Below are positions 24,973 to 36,200 of a DNA stretch of 64,000 nucleotides, piece by piece (position 1 is the first letter of the stretch; each line of letters opens with the position of its first letter). Source of the DNA: JAWCMQ01 sp039091255. Lineage in GTDB: Archaea; Aenigmatarchaeota; Aenigmatarchaeia; GW2011-AR5; JACRAC01. The stretch covers positions 186,001 to 250,000 of the forward strand of contig JAWCMQ010000001.1 in the NCBI GenBank assembly GCA_039091255.1. Direction: 5' to 3'. A model generated the notes under the pieces. It made no database searches, had not been told where the DNA came from, and saw nothing but the letters and a program-made list of their open reading frames with translations. Made by a program: the position numbers and the translations under genes.

Positions 24973-25482
24973 TTACCAATTTATGCCTTTTACGGCGACC
25001 ATTTTCTTGGGGTAGCGGATTTCCCTTATTTCATTTACATAATCAGCTCGCCTTAAAAGCTCCTGCGGAGCATACCGACCTGTTATTATGATGTGCGTTT
25101 TTTTAGGTGCCTCATCCAGAAGGTCAAGCACAGCCTTCGTCGAAATCAGCTTTCCCCACGCTGCCAGCGCAAGCTCATCAAGGACAAGAATATTGGGCTT
25201 TGCTTTCAGCACACGCTTCGCCAGCTCCATTCCGCGAGCGACTGCTGCGATGTCTGCAGGATCAGGATGCTTGAAGTCTATCCATCCAGGCCTTCCAACC
25301 TGATAGATTTCGTAGCATGGCTTGAGCATGCGCGCTGCCTTGACTTCGCCTGTGCTCCGTCGGGCCTTCATGAACTGTATTATCACTGCTTTCTGGCGAT
25401 GGCCAACTGCGCGCAACGCAAGCCCGAGCGCGTTCGTAGTCTTTCCAGCTCCCGTTCCCATGTATAGGTAGATATAGCCCAT
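24973..25482 (-). CDS. cobA: Corrinoid adenosyltransferase, CobA/BtuR type
   Basis: Transfers the adenosyl group of ATP to cob(I)alamin. 169 aa from ATG 25482 with the modified Walker A GTGAGKTT at residues 9-16, VIIQFMKA, and LVDEL-type Walker B (ILVLDELALAAWG). Ends with IITGRYAPQELLRRADYV, a family signature. Its nearness to the B12-dependent RNR fits cofactor salvage; no other cobalamin synthesis gene is in the window. Confidence 0.92.
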   Translation of the reverse strand: MGYIYLYMGTGAGKTTNALGLALRAVGHRQKAVIIQFMKARRSTGEVKAARMLKPCYEIYQVGRPGWIDFKHPDPADIAAVARGMELAKRVLKAKPNILVLDELALAAWGKLISTKAVLDLLDEAPKKTHIIITGRYAPQELLRRADYVNEIREIRYPKKMVAVKGINW

Positions 25483-25837
25483 GAGCAAAGCCTCGTGCTT
25501 GAAATCAGCAGAAGCGCGCCTCCTGCCGCATGCATCAACTCGCAGCATGCGCCACTTAAAGATTTCGTTAAGGCAGATTGCGAGCCCTCGTCAACCGAAT
25601 TGGGCCAATGCCACAAGGCATGCCACTTGCCGCCCTTTTCGTACTGCCGATTTGCGCAAGGAGCGTAAAGCAGAAACAGGAAAGAAAAGAAAATCATCGC
25701 GACTGTCACACGCTTAGCAACATGGCTTCTTCTTGTCCATTCATGCCACCTTTAGACTTTCTTCTTGGCGTCCATGTTTCCACCCCTGGGTTTGGCTGCT
25801 TCCGCGCAGCCAAAGGCAAATATGGCAAAGTCATCTG
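25483..25837. other. Gene-poor stretch of 355 bases
   Basis: No convincing gene. A minus-strand frame from 25709 starts with a signal-like hydrophobic stretch (IFFSFLFLLYAPCA) but runs into the adenosyltransferase coding region in another frame without a supported end, and no ribosome-binding site or TATA box is clear. Confidence 0.5.
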
Positions 25838-26389
25838 TCAGCAGATGTTCTCTCCGACCTCGCGAAGCAGCGTCATGTTGAGGTATATCGGCGTGTCCGT
25901 GCGCAACGCTAGCGCTATGGCATCGGAAGGCCGCATATCAAGGTCGAGCACGCTGTTGCCAGACCGAAATATTGCGCGCGAAAGGTAGGCACCCTCACTG
26001 CGGCCGTAAAGCGTCGTGGCCTCGAATGCTATGTTAAATTCTTCCAGCACCGATGCCCAGCCATCGTATGCGTTCGGCCGCTCACCGCTCTTATTGGCAA
26101 GCGCCAGCTCAATTGCCTCTGCGCGCTCTGGTGACGTTTCTGCGATGATTGCAAGGCAGCCGCGGCCGATTGTCACCTGCGTGCCGTCCACATCGAGCAC
26201 GTCCTGCTCGCGGAATTCATCGCCAGGCGCAAAATACGGAGACGTAGCCGCCTCTGTGCGCTTGGCTGCCTGCTCAACCGGAGCCGAATAGTTCACCAGC
26301 AACCACACAATGCCCAGTGCAACCAGAAAAGCAAGCCCAAAAGCGGTCCATTCTTCGCCGCCAGCCTGCTTTTTGGGTTTCCTGGGCAT
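25838..26389 (-). CDS. Membrane-anchored bifunctional-nuclease (DUF151) domain protein
   Basis: 183 aa from ATG 26389. One N-terminal membrane helix (about 16-34), then the BFN/DUF151 fold with AYLSRAIFRSGNSVLDLDMR and PSDAIALALRTDTPIYLN. The domain has nuclease activity in plants and bacteria and is common in archaea; anchoring it outside (or inside) the membrane is unusual, topology not decided. Confidence 0.82.
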   Translation of the reverse strand: MPRKPKKQAGGEEWTAFGLAFLVALGIVWLLVNYSAPVEQAAKRTEAATSPYFAPGDEFREQDVLDVDGTQVTIGRGCLAIIAETSPERAEAIELALANKSGERPNAYDGWASVLEEFNIAFEATTLYGRSEGAYLSRAIFRSGNSVLDLDMRPSDAIALALRTDTPIYLNMTLLREVGENIC

Positions 26390-26544
26390 CTTATCGCCAA
26401 CATCTACTGCCGAAATCAAATCTTAAAAAGCATCAAAATGCCCCAAGCACCCTTTAAAAGTGGCTAAGCCCTGCGCCACCGAAATCTTTAAATACTGCTA
26501 CATCACCTAAAAGTAGTAACAAATACGGAGATGACGGCGGTAAA

Positions 26545-26784
26545 ATGGTATCGCAAGCATATCGGAGCAAAACAGCGCCGTTTGAAGGCGGGCATGCTGG
26601 CCCTACGACTCTTGGAAAAATGCTGACATCGCCCGGCTTCGATATGGGGCTGTATGAGAAGATTGCGCAACTGCCCAAAAACGTGCAGAAGGGCGATATA
26701 GACCAACCTATGAGGTATCGCGGGCAGCTGTTTTCTTCGTCTGCCGGTGTGAAAGCTGCAGAGCGCATGGCATACGGCGTTTAA
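26545..26784 (+). CDS. Orphan 79-residue protein
   Basis: No family recognised. Gly/Lys-rich, soluble, without Cys or membrane segment. Support for expression: TTTAAATAC near 26490 as TATA box and GGAGATGA ten bases before the ATG, isolated on the plus strand between minus-strand genes. Confidence 0.6.
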   Translation: MVSQAYRSKTAPFEGGHAGPTTLGKMLTSPGFDMGLYEKIAQLPKNVQKGDIDQPMRYRGQLFSSSAGVKAAERMAYGV

Positions 26785-26858
26785 GCAGTTCGAGCACGCA
26801 TCGGCTTTTGCTGGATTCTGGCTGAAGCCATAAACATTTCTTTCGAATTCGGCGTGTC

Positions 26859-29800
26859 TTACCCGACATTCCCTACCAGGTCTATCGCGAACGACTCCAC
26901 GCTGCACATGGCCCAGCCTTCTGTCGAGCAGTTTGAGGATGGCCCAACCGTCACCGTCACGTTTGCGCTGCACGTCCGCGTGTCCCATGTGCCGGGCTTG
27001 CCCGGAACTGCTATGCCAGCCGTAGGCCAGCTTTGCGTCCCATTGTCAAGGATGCGCCAGTAGCAGGCGCTCTCGTCCAATGCAAGATTATCATAATCAG
27101 AGATGCTGACGTTGAACGCCGCTCGCTGCCAGCTCAGGTTCGCCGGGTAGAGCGTAGTCGTGTTCGGCGCCTGCTCGTCTGCCAGCGGCGCGAACGTGCT
27201 CTCAAAGTTCGTTATGTTCGCATATGCCACATTGGCAGCCTCATCGACGCCCCATTGCCCTGCCTGATAGAATCCGCTCGCCGTCCAGCCGCTTGCATTA
27301 TGCTTCGCAATGCGCAGCTTCGACTCGTTGGCGCCGCCCAGCTCGCCGTCGCTGTACGAGAAGTTCAGGAACAGCCAGCTGTCCGCTGAATTGTTCGTCG
27401 CATTCACCCATTTGCTGATGTTCGTGGCACCCGACGGATCTGCAGGCGCTTCAGTAGGCAGCATGCCTCTGAGGCAAATGTCCAGCGCGATGAACGAAAT
27501 GCGGTTCTGCCAAGTTATGAGATTTATCACCGTATTGTTCAGTGCGTTTGAGCTCGAAAAGAAATCCCACACCGCGTTATTCTGTGCGGTATTGTTAATG
27601 ACGGTGTTATGGGCGCTACCGCTGGTGAAAGAAATGCCATATCTGCTATTCGAAGCAGCTGTGTTATTAATGATGATGTTGTGATAGCTATGGTAAATTG
27701 CGATGCCGTCCTCGCCGTTTGACGTGAAAATGTTGCTGGTGATGTTGTTGTAGTTCGACTGCCAATCTATCCAGACACCAGGTCCAAGGTTACCACTGGC
27801 AGAGTTGTTGGCAATGACGTTATAGGTGCTTGTTGTTATTTGGAATGGATAGCGGCTGTTGTAAACTGTGTTGTTAACGAAAGAGTTTGCCGAACCGAAA
27901 TAGACCCTGAATGCTCTTCCCGCCGGATAGGGTGCGGTGTTGTTCGCCACGATGTTCGACTCGAACATGCCCTGTGAAACATTCCACAGCATCAGCGCAT
28001 CAGTGAAATTCGCGATGACGCATCTTTTTGCGGTGATGTGCGACCTGTTTGCGGCATATATACCGTATCCGCTCCCGTTTCCTACGATGCTATGCCCATC
28101 ACAATCCAGCGTCACATTGTCGGCTGTTATGTTCATGCAGGTGCCGTTAACGTAAATCGACTGATTCATGATGTACGTCGCGTTCGGAGTATCAAGGTCT
28201 CCACAAGCGCTGAGAAGATGGTCGCCAAAAACGCCGAACGTGCTGCCGAAGTCTGTTATGTTCGCATAGACGATGTTATCGCCAGCGCTGACATCGCTGA
28301 CGCTCCAAAATGCCTCGCTCGTCCAGCCGCTGGCGTTGTGCTTCCAAACTTTGAGCGTGCTCTCGCGCACGCCTGCTACGTCTTCATCGCTATAGCTAAG
28401 GTTAAGGAACAGCCAGCTGTCTGCCGAGTTATTGGTGGCATTGACCCACCTGCTGATATTGAGCTTTCCGATGGGATTAGCCGGCGCCTGGCTTGGGAGC
28501 AACCCCTTGAGCGCGACGTCCTTGGACTCGAACGATACGACGTTCTGCCAGCTTGTCAAATTGGCGACCAAATTGCCAAGCGAACCGGACCACGAATAGA
28601 AGTCCCACTCGGCGTTGCCATAGACTGTGTTGTTGGCAAAGCTGTTGCTCGAGCTGGCGTCGAGGTAGATGCCTATTCTCGAATCGGTGAAGCGGTTGTG
28701 CTCGATGACGTTCGAGTTGCTTGCGTTGGTCATTGACAGCGCCACGCCTGTAGCCGCGGTGACGTTGTTGCGCGCAACCGTGCTTGAGGTGGCGTTCGTC
28801 ATCTGTATGGCGGCATATGACGAATTGGAGAGGTTCGCAGCGATGATGTTCCATGCTACCGTCTCGCCAGAGCTGTCGTGAATCGTCACAGCAGGCAGCG
28901 GGTCGGGGCCAAGCGTGGATATGCGGTTATGGCTGATGTTGTTGCCATTGGAAGCGAACGAGATGTGCACGCCTGCGTAGAGCGTCGAGATGTTGCTCCA
29001 CAGCATGTCGTTCGAAGAGGCCCCGAGCGCCAGCAGGACGCCGTAGCCCGCGATGGCAGGCGTAGAGATGTTGCTGTAGATGACTGTGTTTCCTGTGCCG
29101 TTCTTGATGTAAACGCCCGCCGTCGCCATGCTTTCGAGGCTCATGTTGGCGAGCGTGTTGTTCGCGTTCATGCCGTCGATTAGCATCATGCCGTACGAGA
29201 TGTTGCCAGAGGCGTTGAAGCGGACTGTGAAGCCGTCGACGACGTTCCAGGTGGAGTTCTCGAACCGCATGCCTATGCCGAATTCGCCTGCCGTGGCGTT
29301 GTAGGTCTCGTTAGAGACCGACACGCCCCTCACGCTCGTGCCGCTGACGTTGATGAAGTCTACGCCTGACGCCACTCTGTCGATTATGACGTTCGAGATG
29401 AGGCTCAACGACACCGTGTCGAACGCCACGCCTATCGTGAAGTTGGATATGTGGCAATCCTTGACCGTGATGTTGGTGGCTTCGAACGCGATCACGCCTA
29501 CGCCGCTGCCGTTGCCGATTATGGAATAGCCGTTGCAATCGAGCGTGACGTCATCGGAATCTATTACGAAGCATGCGCCGCTCGCGATGACGTCGTTGAG
29601 CACCTCGAATTCCTGCGGCTCGTCGATGACCTGGCAGACCGTCTCCTCTTTGGCGGCGTACGTCGTGAAGCTCGAGACGTTGTAGATGTACGTGCCGTAG
29701 GTGTCGTTGACCTCCTTGCACTGCGGCTGCGGGCATGCGTCGAACGAGCCCGTGTCGTTGAAGTCGACGACAGGCGACGAGCCAAGGAAAGGCAGGTTGA

Positions 29801-31013
29801 AGAACGTGAGCTGGGCGGACTTGTTGAGCTGGCTTCCTGCGGCATGGCTCGAGTTGACACGGGTTGCGTTGCGGGCGATAGACACGACAGCCGAGAGGTT
29901 CGTCTCGGTCGCGATGCTGAGCGGCTCCGTGTACTCGATGTAGCCCTCCAGCTCATCGATGAACAGCGGGCTAGAGCCTGTCAGGCTGCTGTTCCTGAAT
30001 ATGCTCGCGAGGCTGCGCACGACCCTTACGCCGGAGCGCGCATAGCTGAGCGTGTTGTTCTCGAAGACGTTGCCGCTCGCGTCGCGCACATGCACGGCAT
30101 CGGACCTGTTTCCGCCTGCGGTTATGTTGTTGGAGGCGAGTGTGTTGAGATTGCTGTTCTCCTTCAGCAGGATGCCGTGGCTGTCGTTTCCGGCTACCGC
30201 AATCGTGTTGCCCTCGATGCGGTTGCGGATGCTTTCGTTTGCGATAGGCAGGTCGTAGGAGAAGTATGAGAGCTTGAAGCCGTTTGCTTCCGTCTCTCCG
30301 CTGCCGGCGACCGAGCACGTCAGGTTGTTGAGGCCTGTCGTAAAAGCGCTCGCCGGGATGCTGGTCTGGTGCAAAGCGCCGCATTTGTTTTTCGCGTAGA
30401 AGCTGAGAATCGTGTTGCCGTTCAGCTGGCAATACACGTCCTCGCCGCCTATCACGATTATGCGGCCGCCTGTCACTGCTGTGCTGAGTGTGAAGTTGAG
30501 CAGCGTCTCTGTCTTGAAGCCCTCGCCTTTCGCGCAGGCGAAGTCCCTATGCTTGCCGCATCCGTGGGCCGGGCTGCACTCGAACTCATAATCGTTTTTC
30601 CATCCGGTGGACGCGCACGTGACGCCGCCTGTCGTGAAGCACACATTGCACGTGTCGACGTTCGGCTCGGGGTTGCAGGTCGGGTAATTGGGGCTGATTG
30701 TGTAGCTCACAAGCTCGATGGTGCCGTTGCCGGGGGAGAGCATGATGCCGTGGTTTTGGGATGCGCCGTCTGTGGATATGCTGTTGCCCTCTATCGCGTT
30801 GTCTGCAGCGCCCTCCAGAGCTATGCCATAGTTGTCGGATGTGCCGTTGGTGCGGATTGTGTTGTTGAGGAGCGTCGAGTTTGCCACGCCGCGCATGCGT
30901 ATGCCATAGCCGTTGCTGCCGCTACTGCTCCCCTTTTGTATGATGCAGTTTTTGACTGTGACGTTCTGGAGCGTCATGTTTTCGGGTGCAGTGATGTTGA
31001 CACCCCAGCTGTA
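26859..31013 (-). CDS. Giant beta-helix surface protein, C-terminal part
   Basis: About 1385 residues open from the N-run to a stop at 26859. Right-handed parallel beta-helix (PbH1/NosD-like) repeats dominate (LDCNGYSIIGNGSG, LDCDGHSIVGNGSGYGIY, NNTVYGNAEWDFYSW), alternating with a beta-sandwich module that occurs twice here (about 28200-28590 and 27180-27570; WVNATNNSADSWLFLN) and once in the N-terminal part. N-glycosylation sequons are extremely dense. No membrane anchor is seen at the C-terminus (ends SFAIDLVGNVG). Probably the continuation of 31110-33213; the frame across the gap does not match, because the N-run is not the true length. Confidence 0.8.
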   Translation of the reverse strand, partial: YSWGVNITAPENMTLQNVTVKNCIIQKGSSSGSNGYGIRMRGVANSTLLNNTIRTNGTSDNYGIALEGAADNAIEGNSISTDGASQNHGIMLSPGNGTIELVSYTISPNYPTCNPEPNVDTCNVCFTTGGVTCASTGWKNDYEFECSPAHGCGKHRDFACAKGEGFKTETLLNFTLSTAVTGGRIIVIGGEDVYCQLNGNTILSFYAKNKCGALHQTSIPASAFTTGLNNLTCSVAGSGETEANGFKLSYFSYDLPIANESIRNRIEGNTIAVAGNDSHGILLKENSNLNTLASNNITAGGNRSDAVHVRDASGNVFENNTLSYARSGVRVVRSLASIFRNSSLTGSSPLFIDELEGYIEYTEPLSIATETNLSAVVSIARNATRVNSSHAAGSQLNKSAQLTFFNLPFLGSSPVVDFNDTGSFDACPQPQCKEVNDTYGTYIYNVSSFTTYAAKEETVCQVIDEPQEFEVLNDVIASGACFVIDSDDVTLDCNGYSIIGNGSGVGVIAFEATNITVKDCHISNFTIGVAFDTVSLSLISNVIIDRVASGVDFINVSGTSVRGVSVSNETYNATAGEFGIGMRFENSTWNVVDGFTVRFNASGNISYGMMLIDGMNANNTLANMSLESMATAGVYIKNGTGNTVIYSNISTPAIAGYGVLLALGASSNDMLWSNISTLYAGVHISFASNGNNISHNRISTLGPDPLPAVTIHDSSGETVAWNIIAANLSNSSYAAIQMTNATSSTVARNNVTAATGVALSMTNASNSNVIEHNRFTDSRIGIYLDASSSNSFANNTVYGNAEWDFYSWSGSLGNLVANLTSWQNVVSFESKDVALKGLLPSQAPANPIGKLNISRWVNATNNSADSWLFLNLSYSDEDVAGVRESTLKVWKHNASGWTSEAFWSVSDVSAGDNIVYANITDFGSTFGVFGDHLLSACGDLDTPNATYIMNQSIYVNGTCMNITADNVTLDCDGHSIVGNGSGYGIYAANRSHITAKRCVIANFTDALMLWNVSQGMFESNIVANNTAPYPAGRAFRVYFGSANSFVNNTVYNSRYPFQITTSTYNVIANNSASGNLGPGVWIDWQSNYNNITSNIFTSNGEDGIAIYHSYHNIIINNTAASNSRYGISFTSGSAHNTVINNTAQNNAVWDFFSSSNALNNTVINLITWQNRISFIALDICLRGMLPTEAPADPSGATNISKWVNATNNSADSWLFLNFSYSDGELGGANESKLRIAKHNASGWTASGFYQAGQWGVDEAANVAYANITNFESTFAPLADEQAPNTTTLYPANLSWQRAAFNVSISDYDNLALDESACYWRILDNGTQSWPTAGIAVPGKPGTWDTRTCSANVTVTVGPSSNCSTEGWAMCSVESFAIDLVGNVG

Positions 31014-31109
31014 NNNNNNNNNNNNNNNNNNNNNNNNNNNNNNNNNNNNNNNNNNNNNNNNNNNNNNNNNNNNNNNNNNNNNNNNNNNNNNNNNNNNNNN
31101 NNNNNNNNN
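31014..31109. other. Assembly gap (96 N) inside surface gene
   Basis: No sequence duplication at the edges. The protein modules on the two sides suggest that much more than 96 bases is missing: the left side stops in a beta-helix rung (NNSFLNT) and the right side resumes in the first rung of a new helix domain (NITAPENMTLQNVTVKNC). Confidence 0.8.
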
Positions 31110-33213
31110 CTGTATTCAGGAAGCTGTTGTTGGAGCTGTTCGAAAGGTACATTCCGTAGTGATTCGAATGGAGGGTATTGCCAACTAGAATATTTCTCAC
31201 AGAATTGGAATAGAGGCCGATGCCGACCGAATTCGAGGTGGCGTTGTTTCCGGCGAACATGCTCCCAGAAGTGCCGCTGACAACGAAGCCCCAGCCATTC
31301 GACATCACTGTGTTGTTTGTGATGCTGCTGTTGATGCTGTAAGCAACATAGATGCCTGTGCCGCTTGAGATGGCCGTGTTGTTCGTGACGTTACCGTACA
31401 TCGCAGACAGATATATGCCGTTCCCAAAATCAGAAACGATGCAATTCCTGATCGTGACGTTCGTTTGTCCGCTCACCTCTATGCCGCGCGTCCCGCCTGT
31501 GTCGTTCCCGATGATAGAGTATCCCCGGCAATCCAACGTGATGTTGTCAGCCTGCACTTGAATGCAACCGCTGCCATTGATGGCAATGCTTTGATTCAAG
31601 ACATATGTCTTGCCTGCTGACGTCAGATTAGAGCACGCGGAAATTATGTCCGCAGCGCCTGCAGGCGCGAATATGCTGGCGAAGTTGGTGATGTTGGCGT
31701 AGACGATGTTGGCTGTGGTGTTGACGCCGTTCGAGCTGTAGAACGTGGCGTTCGTCCAGCCGCTGGCGTTGTGCTTCCAGACGCGCAGGGTACTTTCGTT
31801 TACTCCAGCCGCCTGCCAGTCGCTGTCGCTGTAGCTGAAATTGATGTAGAGCCAGCTGGCGGCCGAGTTGTTTGTCGCATTGACAGCGTAGCCAATGGCA
31901 CTCCTGTTAGCAGGCAGTCCGGCCGGGATCTCCGGCGGCTGCAGGCCCTTCAGCGCGATGTCAAGTGAGGTGAACGAGAGACGGTTCTGCCAGGTCGTAA
32001 GGTTGATGACGGTGTTGTTCATGCTGTTCAGCAGCGAGTAGAAGTCCCAGCCGCTGTTGTTCTGAGCGACATTAGACATAAGAATATTGTGGCTGCTCGA
32101 TGAAATCTGCATGCCTAGGCTGTCCGAAGAGGCGTTGTTTTCCACCAACCTATTGTAGTTAGAGCTTGAACCTAACGTTATGCCAGCAGCGTTGAAGCTG
32201 GCAGTGTTGTTGGTGAGGTTGTTATAGGAGCTGCCTGTAAGTACGATGCCATAATGGCTGTTCGAGCTGGCGCTGTTGTTGACGATATTGCTATAGTTGG
32301 AACTGACAAAATAGATACCATCATAGTTTTGATTCACAGTGTTGTTGATGAGGGTAACGTTAGAGCTGGAATCGACGCGAAGGCCATAGTAATTGGCCGG
32401 AGCAACGATGTTGTCGGTGAGGTTGTTGTTGGAGCTGGAAACGAGGTAAACGCCGATGATATTGGCGTTTGTGACGTTGTTAGAATTGAGACGGTTGTTG
32501 GGGCTGTTGACGATATAGATGCCATAGTTGCCCGAGCTCGCATCATTGTCCGAGACTGCGTTGAATGAACTGACGTTAAGGACAATGCCATAACTCCCGC
32601 CACTCACTCTGTTTCTGCTGACATTGTTCCACGATGAGCCGGCTAAATAGATTCCTTTGTCTGTGCTGCCTGTCACGGTATTGTTGTAAACGGTTCCATT
32701 TGCAGAGTTTATCACATAGATGCCGACTGCGTTGGAAGAAACTGTGTTGCTAGCAAGCGTATTGTTGATGCCGGCGAAATACATACCGTAATGGCCTGTG
32801 ATGATTGTGTTGTTGGCGACGTGCCCATTGTCTGCCCCGTTACCAAAGGCTATGCCTGCGCCGCCGGCGCTGCTGAAGTTAGTTATGCGGCAATTGCGCA
32901 CCCCAACGCCATCGTGATTTCCATCGACCAGCACTGCATAACCTGCAACACCGCCACCGCTTATTGTATACCCCTGGCAGTCGAGCGTGACGCCGCTGGC
33001 AGTGACATTCATGCAGAAGAAAGTGGAAGTGGCGATATTGGCTGTCAACAGATACGTTTCGCCGGCGGTGTTTAGATTCGTGCAGCTGCTTATGTACGTC
33101 ACCGCCGCGCCAGGGCTCGCAAATCCAAGCGTGAGCATGACAGCTAGCGCTGCCAGCAGCTTCGCTCTCACCCCATCATCCGAAGCATGCATTTTGCCGT
33201 CTTCTCCTTTCAT
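31110..33213 (-). CDS. Giant beta-helix surface protein, N-terminal part
   Basis: Secreted protein beginning MKGEDGKMHASDDG with a signal peptide (AKLLAALAVMLTLGFASPGA). Then repeats of the form N-x-x-x-N-N-[TS], each rung about 22-24 residues (SGSYGIVLNVSSFNAVS, NYGIYIVNSPNNRLNS), a beta-sandwich module (31640-32040, RVWKHNASGWTNATFY) and a second helix domain (TLDCRGYSIIGN). This is a carbohydrate-binding or -degrading type of fold, here more likely structural cell-surface protein. ATG 33213 follows the end of the receptor-like gene by 15 bases, so it is probably its operon partner. Confidence 0.82.
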
Positions 33214-33227
33214 CAATATTCGCCGTT

Positions 33228-36200
33228 TCACATAAGCCTTTTCTTCTTCATGCACGTGTCGCAGTATAGCTTCGTTCCGACGCGATGAATGTGCTCGATG
33301 CAGACTTCCTGCCCGCAGCTTTCGCACCAGTGTATCAACATCTCGGGCTTGCCGCACACCGAGCAAACGTATCGCGGCTTGCCTGGCGCCCTAAGCAGCC
33401 GTGGCTTCACAGGTGGCAGTGGCGGCAACGCAGGTGGCGCTGCCGGCACTTCAGCTGGCGCAGGCGGTGCTGCAGGCACGCGCGCCTCAGGAACGCGCGG
33501 CTTCGGCTTGGGCCGCAGCGCCTTGCGCAAGCGCGCCACCAGCGAAGGTCCTTTGGGCTTCACGACCTTCGCCGCCATTGCTGGCGGCTTTGGCCTAGCT
33601 TCAGGCATTCGTATCTCCGGGACTTTCAGCTCAGCTTCTTCGCCAAGCCTTCCAAGCCATCGCCTAATCGCGCGAGCTCTGTAGCCGACCATCTCTGCAA
33701 CCGCGTCCAAACGGCGCGCGATGGCGCGGCGCTTATGCGCGATAATCAGCACAAAGACCACAAACGCAATCAGCCCTGCAAGCATGTAGGCAAAGTCTGC
33801 CAAAGGCAGGCACGTCTCGCGCTCCTCGTACCTTACGCACGTATAGCCGGTGTCAGGCCCGCATCGGTACGACCAGCGTGCCCGCGTGCCATTGACGCAT
33901 TCACTCCATTCCCATGGCTCTGGGCAGGCAGGGCACGCCGCTGGAATCTCGCAGGCACGGATGGCAACAACAGGGCTGCATGCATAGCCCGTTTCGGCGC
34001 TGCATGCATATTCGGTGCGTGCCTGTACGCCTTCTGCACACACGCCCCATTCGCTCGGCTCGGGGCAAATCGGGCAGAGCAGCTCAGGTGCGCACGCCTT
34101 TGTGACCACTCGCGGCCCGCAGTCAAAGCCTGTCTCTGCGTCACAAACATACTCAGTCCTGCTTGCAATCCCTTCCGTGCATGCGCCCCACAAGCCTGGC
34201 TCAGGGCATGATGCCGGGCATGTTGCTATAGGCCCTGCGATTGCAAACACAGAAAGCCCTGGCGAGCTCGCACGATAATGCTGATAATCGCTATCGGATG
34301 CCAGCCATTCTGTTGGCAATTCTTGCCAACCAGCATCCTGCCACCTGTACATGTTTATGCGCCTGTAATCAACGCTGGCATTGACTATCCAGCTCTTCGG
34401 CACCACTATGTAATGCGCGACGCTGGTTATGTCTTTGTCGGATATGTTGTATGCTGTTATATCGATGTAGAGATACGTTGCATCGAGCGGAGGTGGCGAT
34501 AACTGGCCTCTCTCCGCCACGCGCACCGTCACGTTTGTGGCAAGGCGGCTTGCGCATACAGTTATGGCCTTTACGCCATGCTTCGCGAACAGGATAAACG
34601 TCGCGTTTGCGCATCCTCCGGCTTCTATGCGCGAGATGATAGATGTCTCAACGGCGTAGGGGCTTATAGCAGGCCCTGCAGAAGGCCGCCTGGGCGCAGG
34701 CGTGGGCGCAGGAGGCGCGCATATGTCGCCGAGCGCCTTCGAAGGCGGAGCGGTGTAGGTGTAACCGTTGGATATGCAGCGCACATAGCCTGATGTGAGC
34801 TGGCCGGACACTATCGTCGCGTTTTTCGCTTCGATCCATTCCACAGTGGAGCTGTTTACCGTAGAATTGCCGAGCTCTGAATGCTTCACGATGCCGTTTG
34901 TGACGTTTGAATTGATTATCGTGCAGTTCTGAAGCGTCGAGTTGATTATCGTCGAATTTATGAGCGTGCAGTTGGTGATTGTCGTGCCGGAATCGTAATA
35001 GCTGTTCTCCATGGCGAGTATTGTAGCGGTTTTTGTCGCCTCTGCGTTTCCGGTGTTGTCGCGGCTATAGAACCGCAGCGGCAGCGTGCCCGCAGACGTT
35101 ACATTAAACGTCGTGAAGTTCCCCGCCGCAGCAGTCCACGGAGAACTGTTTAGCGACCTGTTGATGGCTGCAACGCCGCTTACGTTGACTCCGTACGGAT
35201 TGAGGTCGATGGCTGTCAGATTGACAACAATTGGCGCATTAACGTAAGCTGCCAGCGCATCAGCGCCTGTCACGTTCTGCGCTGCAACGGTCGTGTTTGG
35301 TGCGACCGTGTCGCGCCCGACCCACACGACCCCTGAGCTGAATGTGCCGTTTGATGCATCCGTTCCGTTGACCAGAAACTCATACACGCCGTCGCCTGTC
35401 ATGGTATAGCTCTGCGCTCCCTGTGAGCTGCTTATCTGCGACCAGCTGCTGTAATTGTAGCGCACCCATGTCGTGCACGTCGACGCGTTGCCGGTGCAGC
35501 TTGGCGTGTAGCTCACGCCGGATACGCTGACATAAGTCGAATTCGGCACGACCGTCAGGCTGGCGTTAGCTGTGACATTGGCAGTGATGTTCGTCGCGAG
35601 TATGCCGTCGCTGCGGTCAAGCGCAGCCACGCCTGCCCAGTTCTCAGCCTTGACCTCGAAATAATACATTCTCCCATAGGTCATTGAGTCTATCGCAGCG
35701 GATACGGATGTGTTCCCGCCGACATCCACCCATGCAGTGGTATTGTTCCCAGCGGCGAATCGCCACACGCCATCACTGGTGTTGTACCTGAACCAGGCAT
35801 CGACCACGCCATCGTTGTTGTTGTCCTCACCGATGCGGTAGAAGTACCTGCGGACGCCTGAGTCGAGGTCCTGCGCAAGCCAGCTGGCATTGAGCTGTGT
35901 CGTGCTGTTTGTCGCATCTCCCTCGTCGCTGACATAGAGGAAGTCTGGTGGTGTCGTGTCGACCGTTATGCCTTCAGGCGCGGTCGTCGCGCTTGCGTTG
36001 TTGCCACCTTCATCGTACGCATATACGTACCAGAAGTATGTCATCCCTTCTGACAGCGGCGGGCTTGCGCCTTGCGTGACATCCGTCAAAGTAGTCCACG
36101 TCCAGTTTGCAACTGTGTTGCCAAGGCTATCGTAGACAGTGTACAAATACCCAAGCGCAGCCGAATCGGCATCGCTAAAGTTCCATCTTGCATGAATCGA

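Noticed and set aside
29451..30269. Plus-strand open frame of 272 codons
   Set aside because: Antisense to the beta-helix repeats; composition mirrors the Asn/Thr codons of the true gene.
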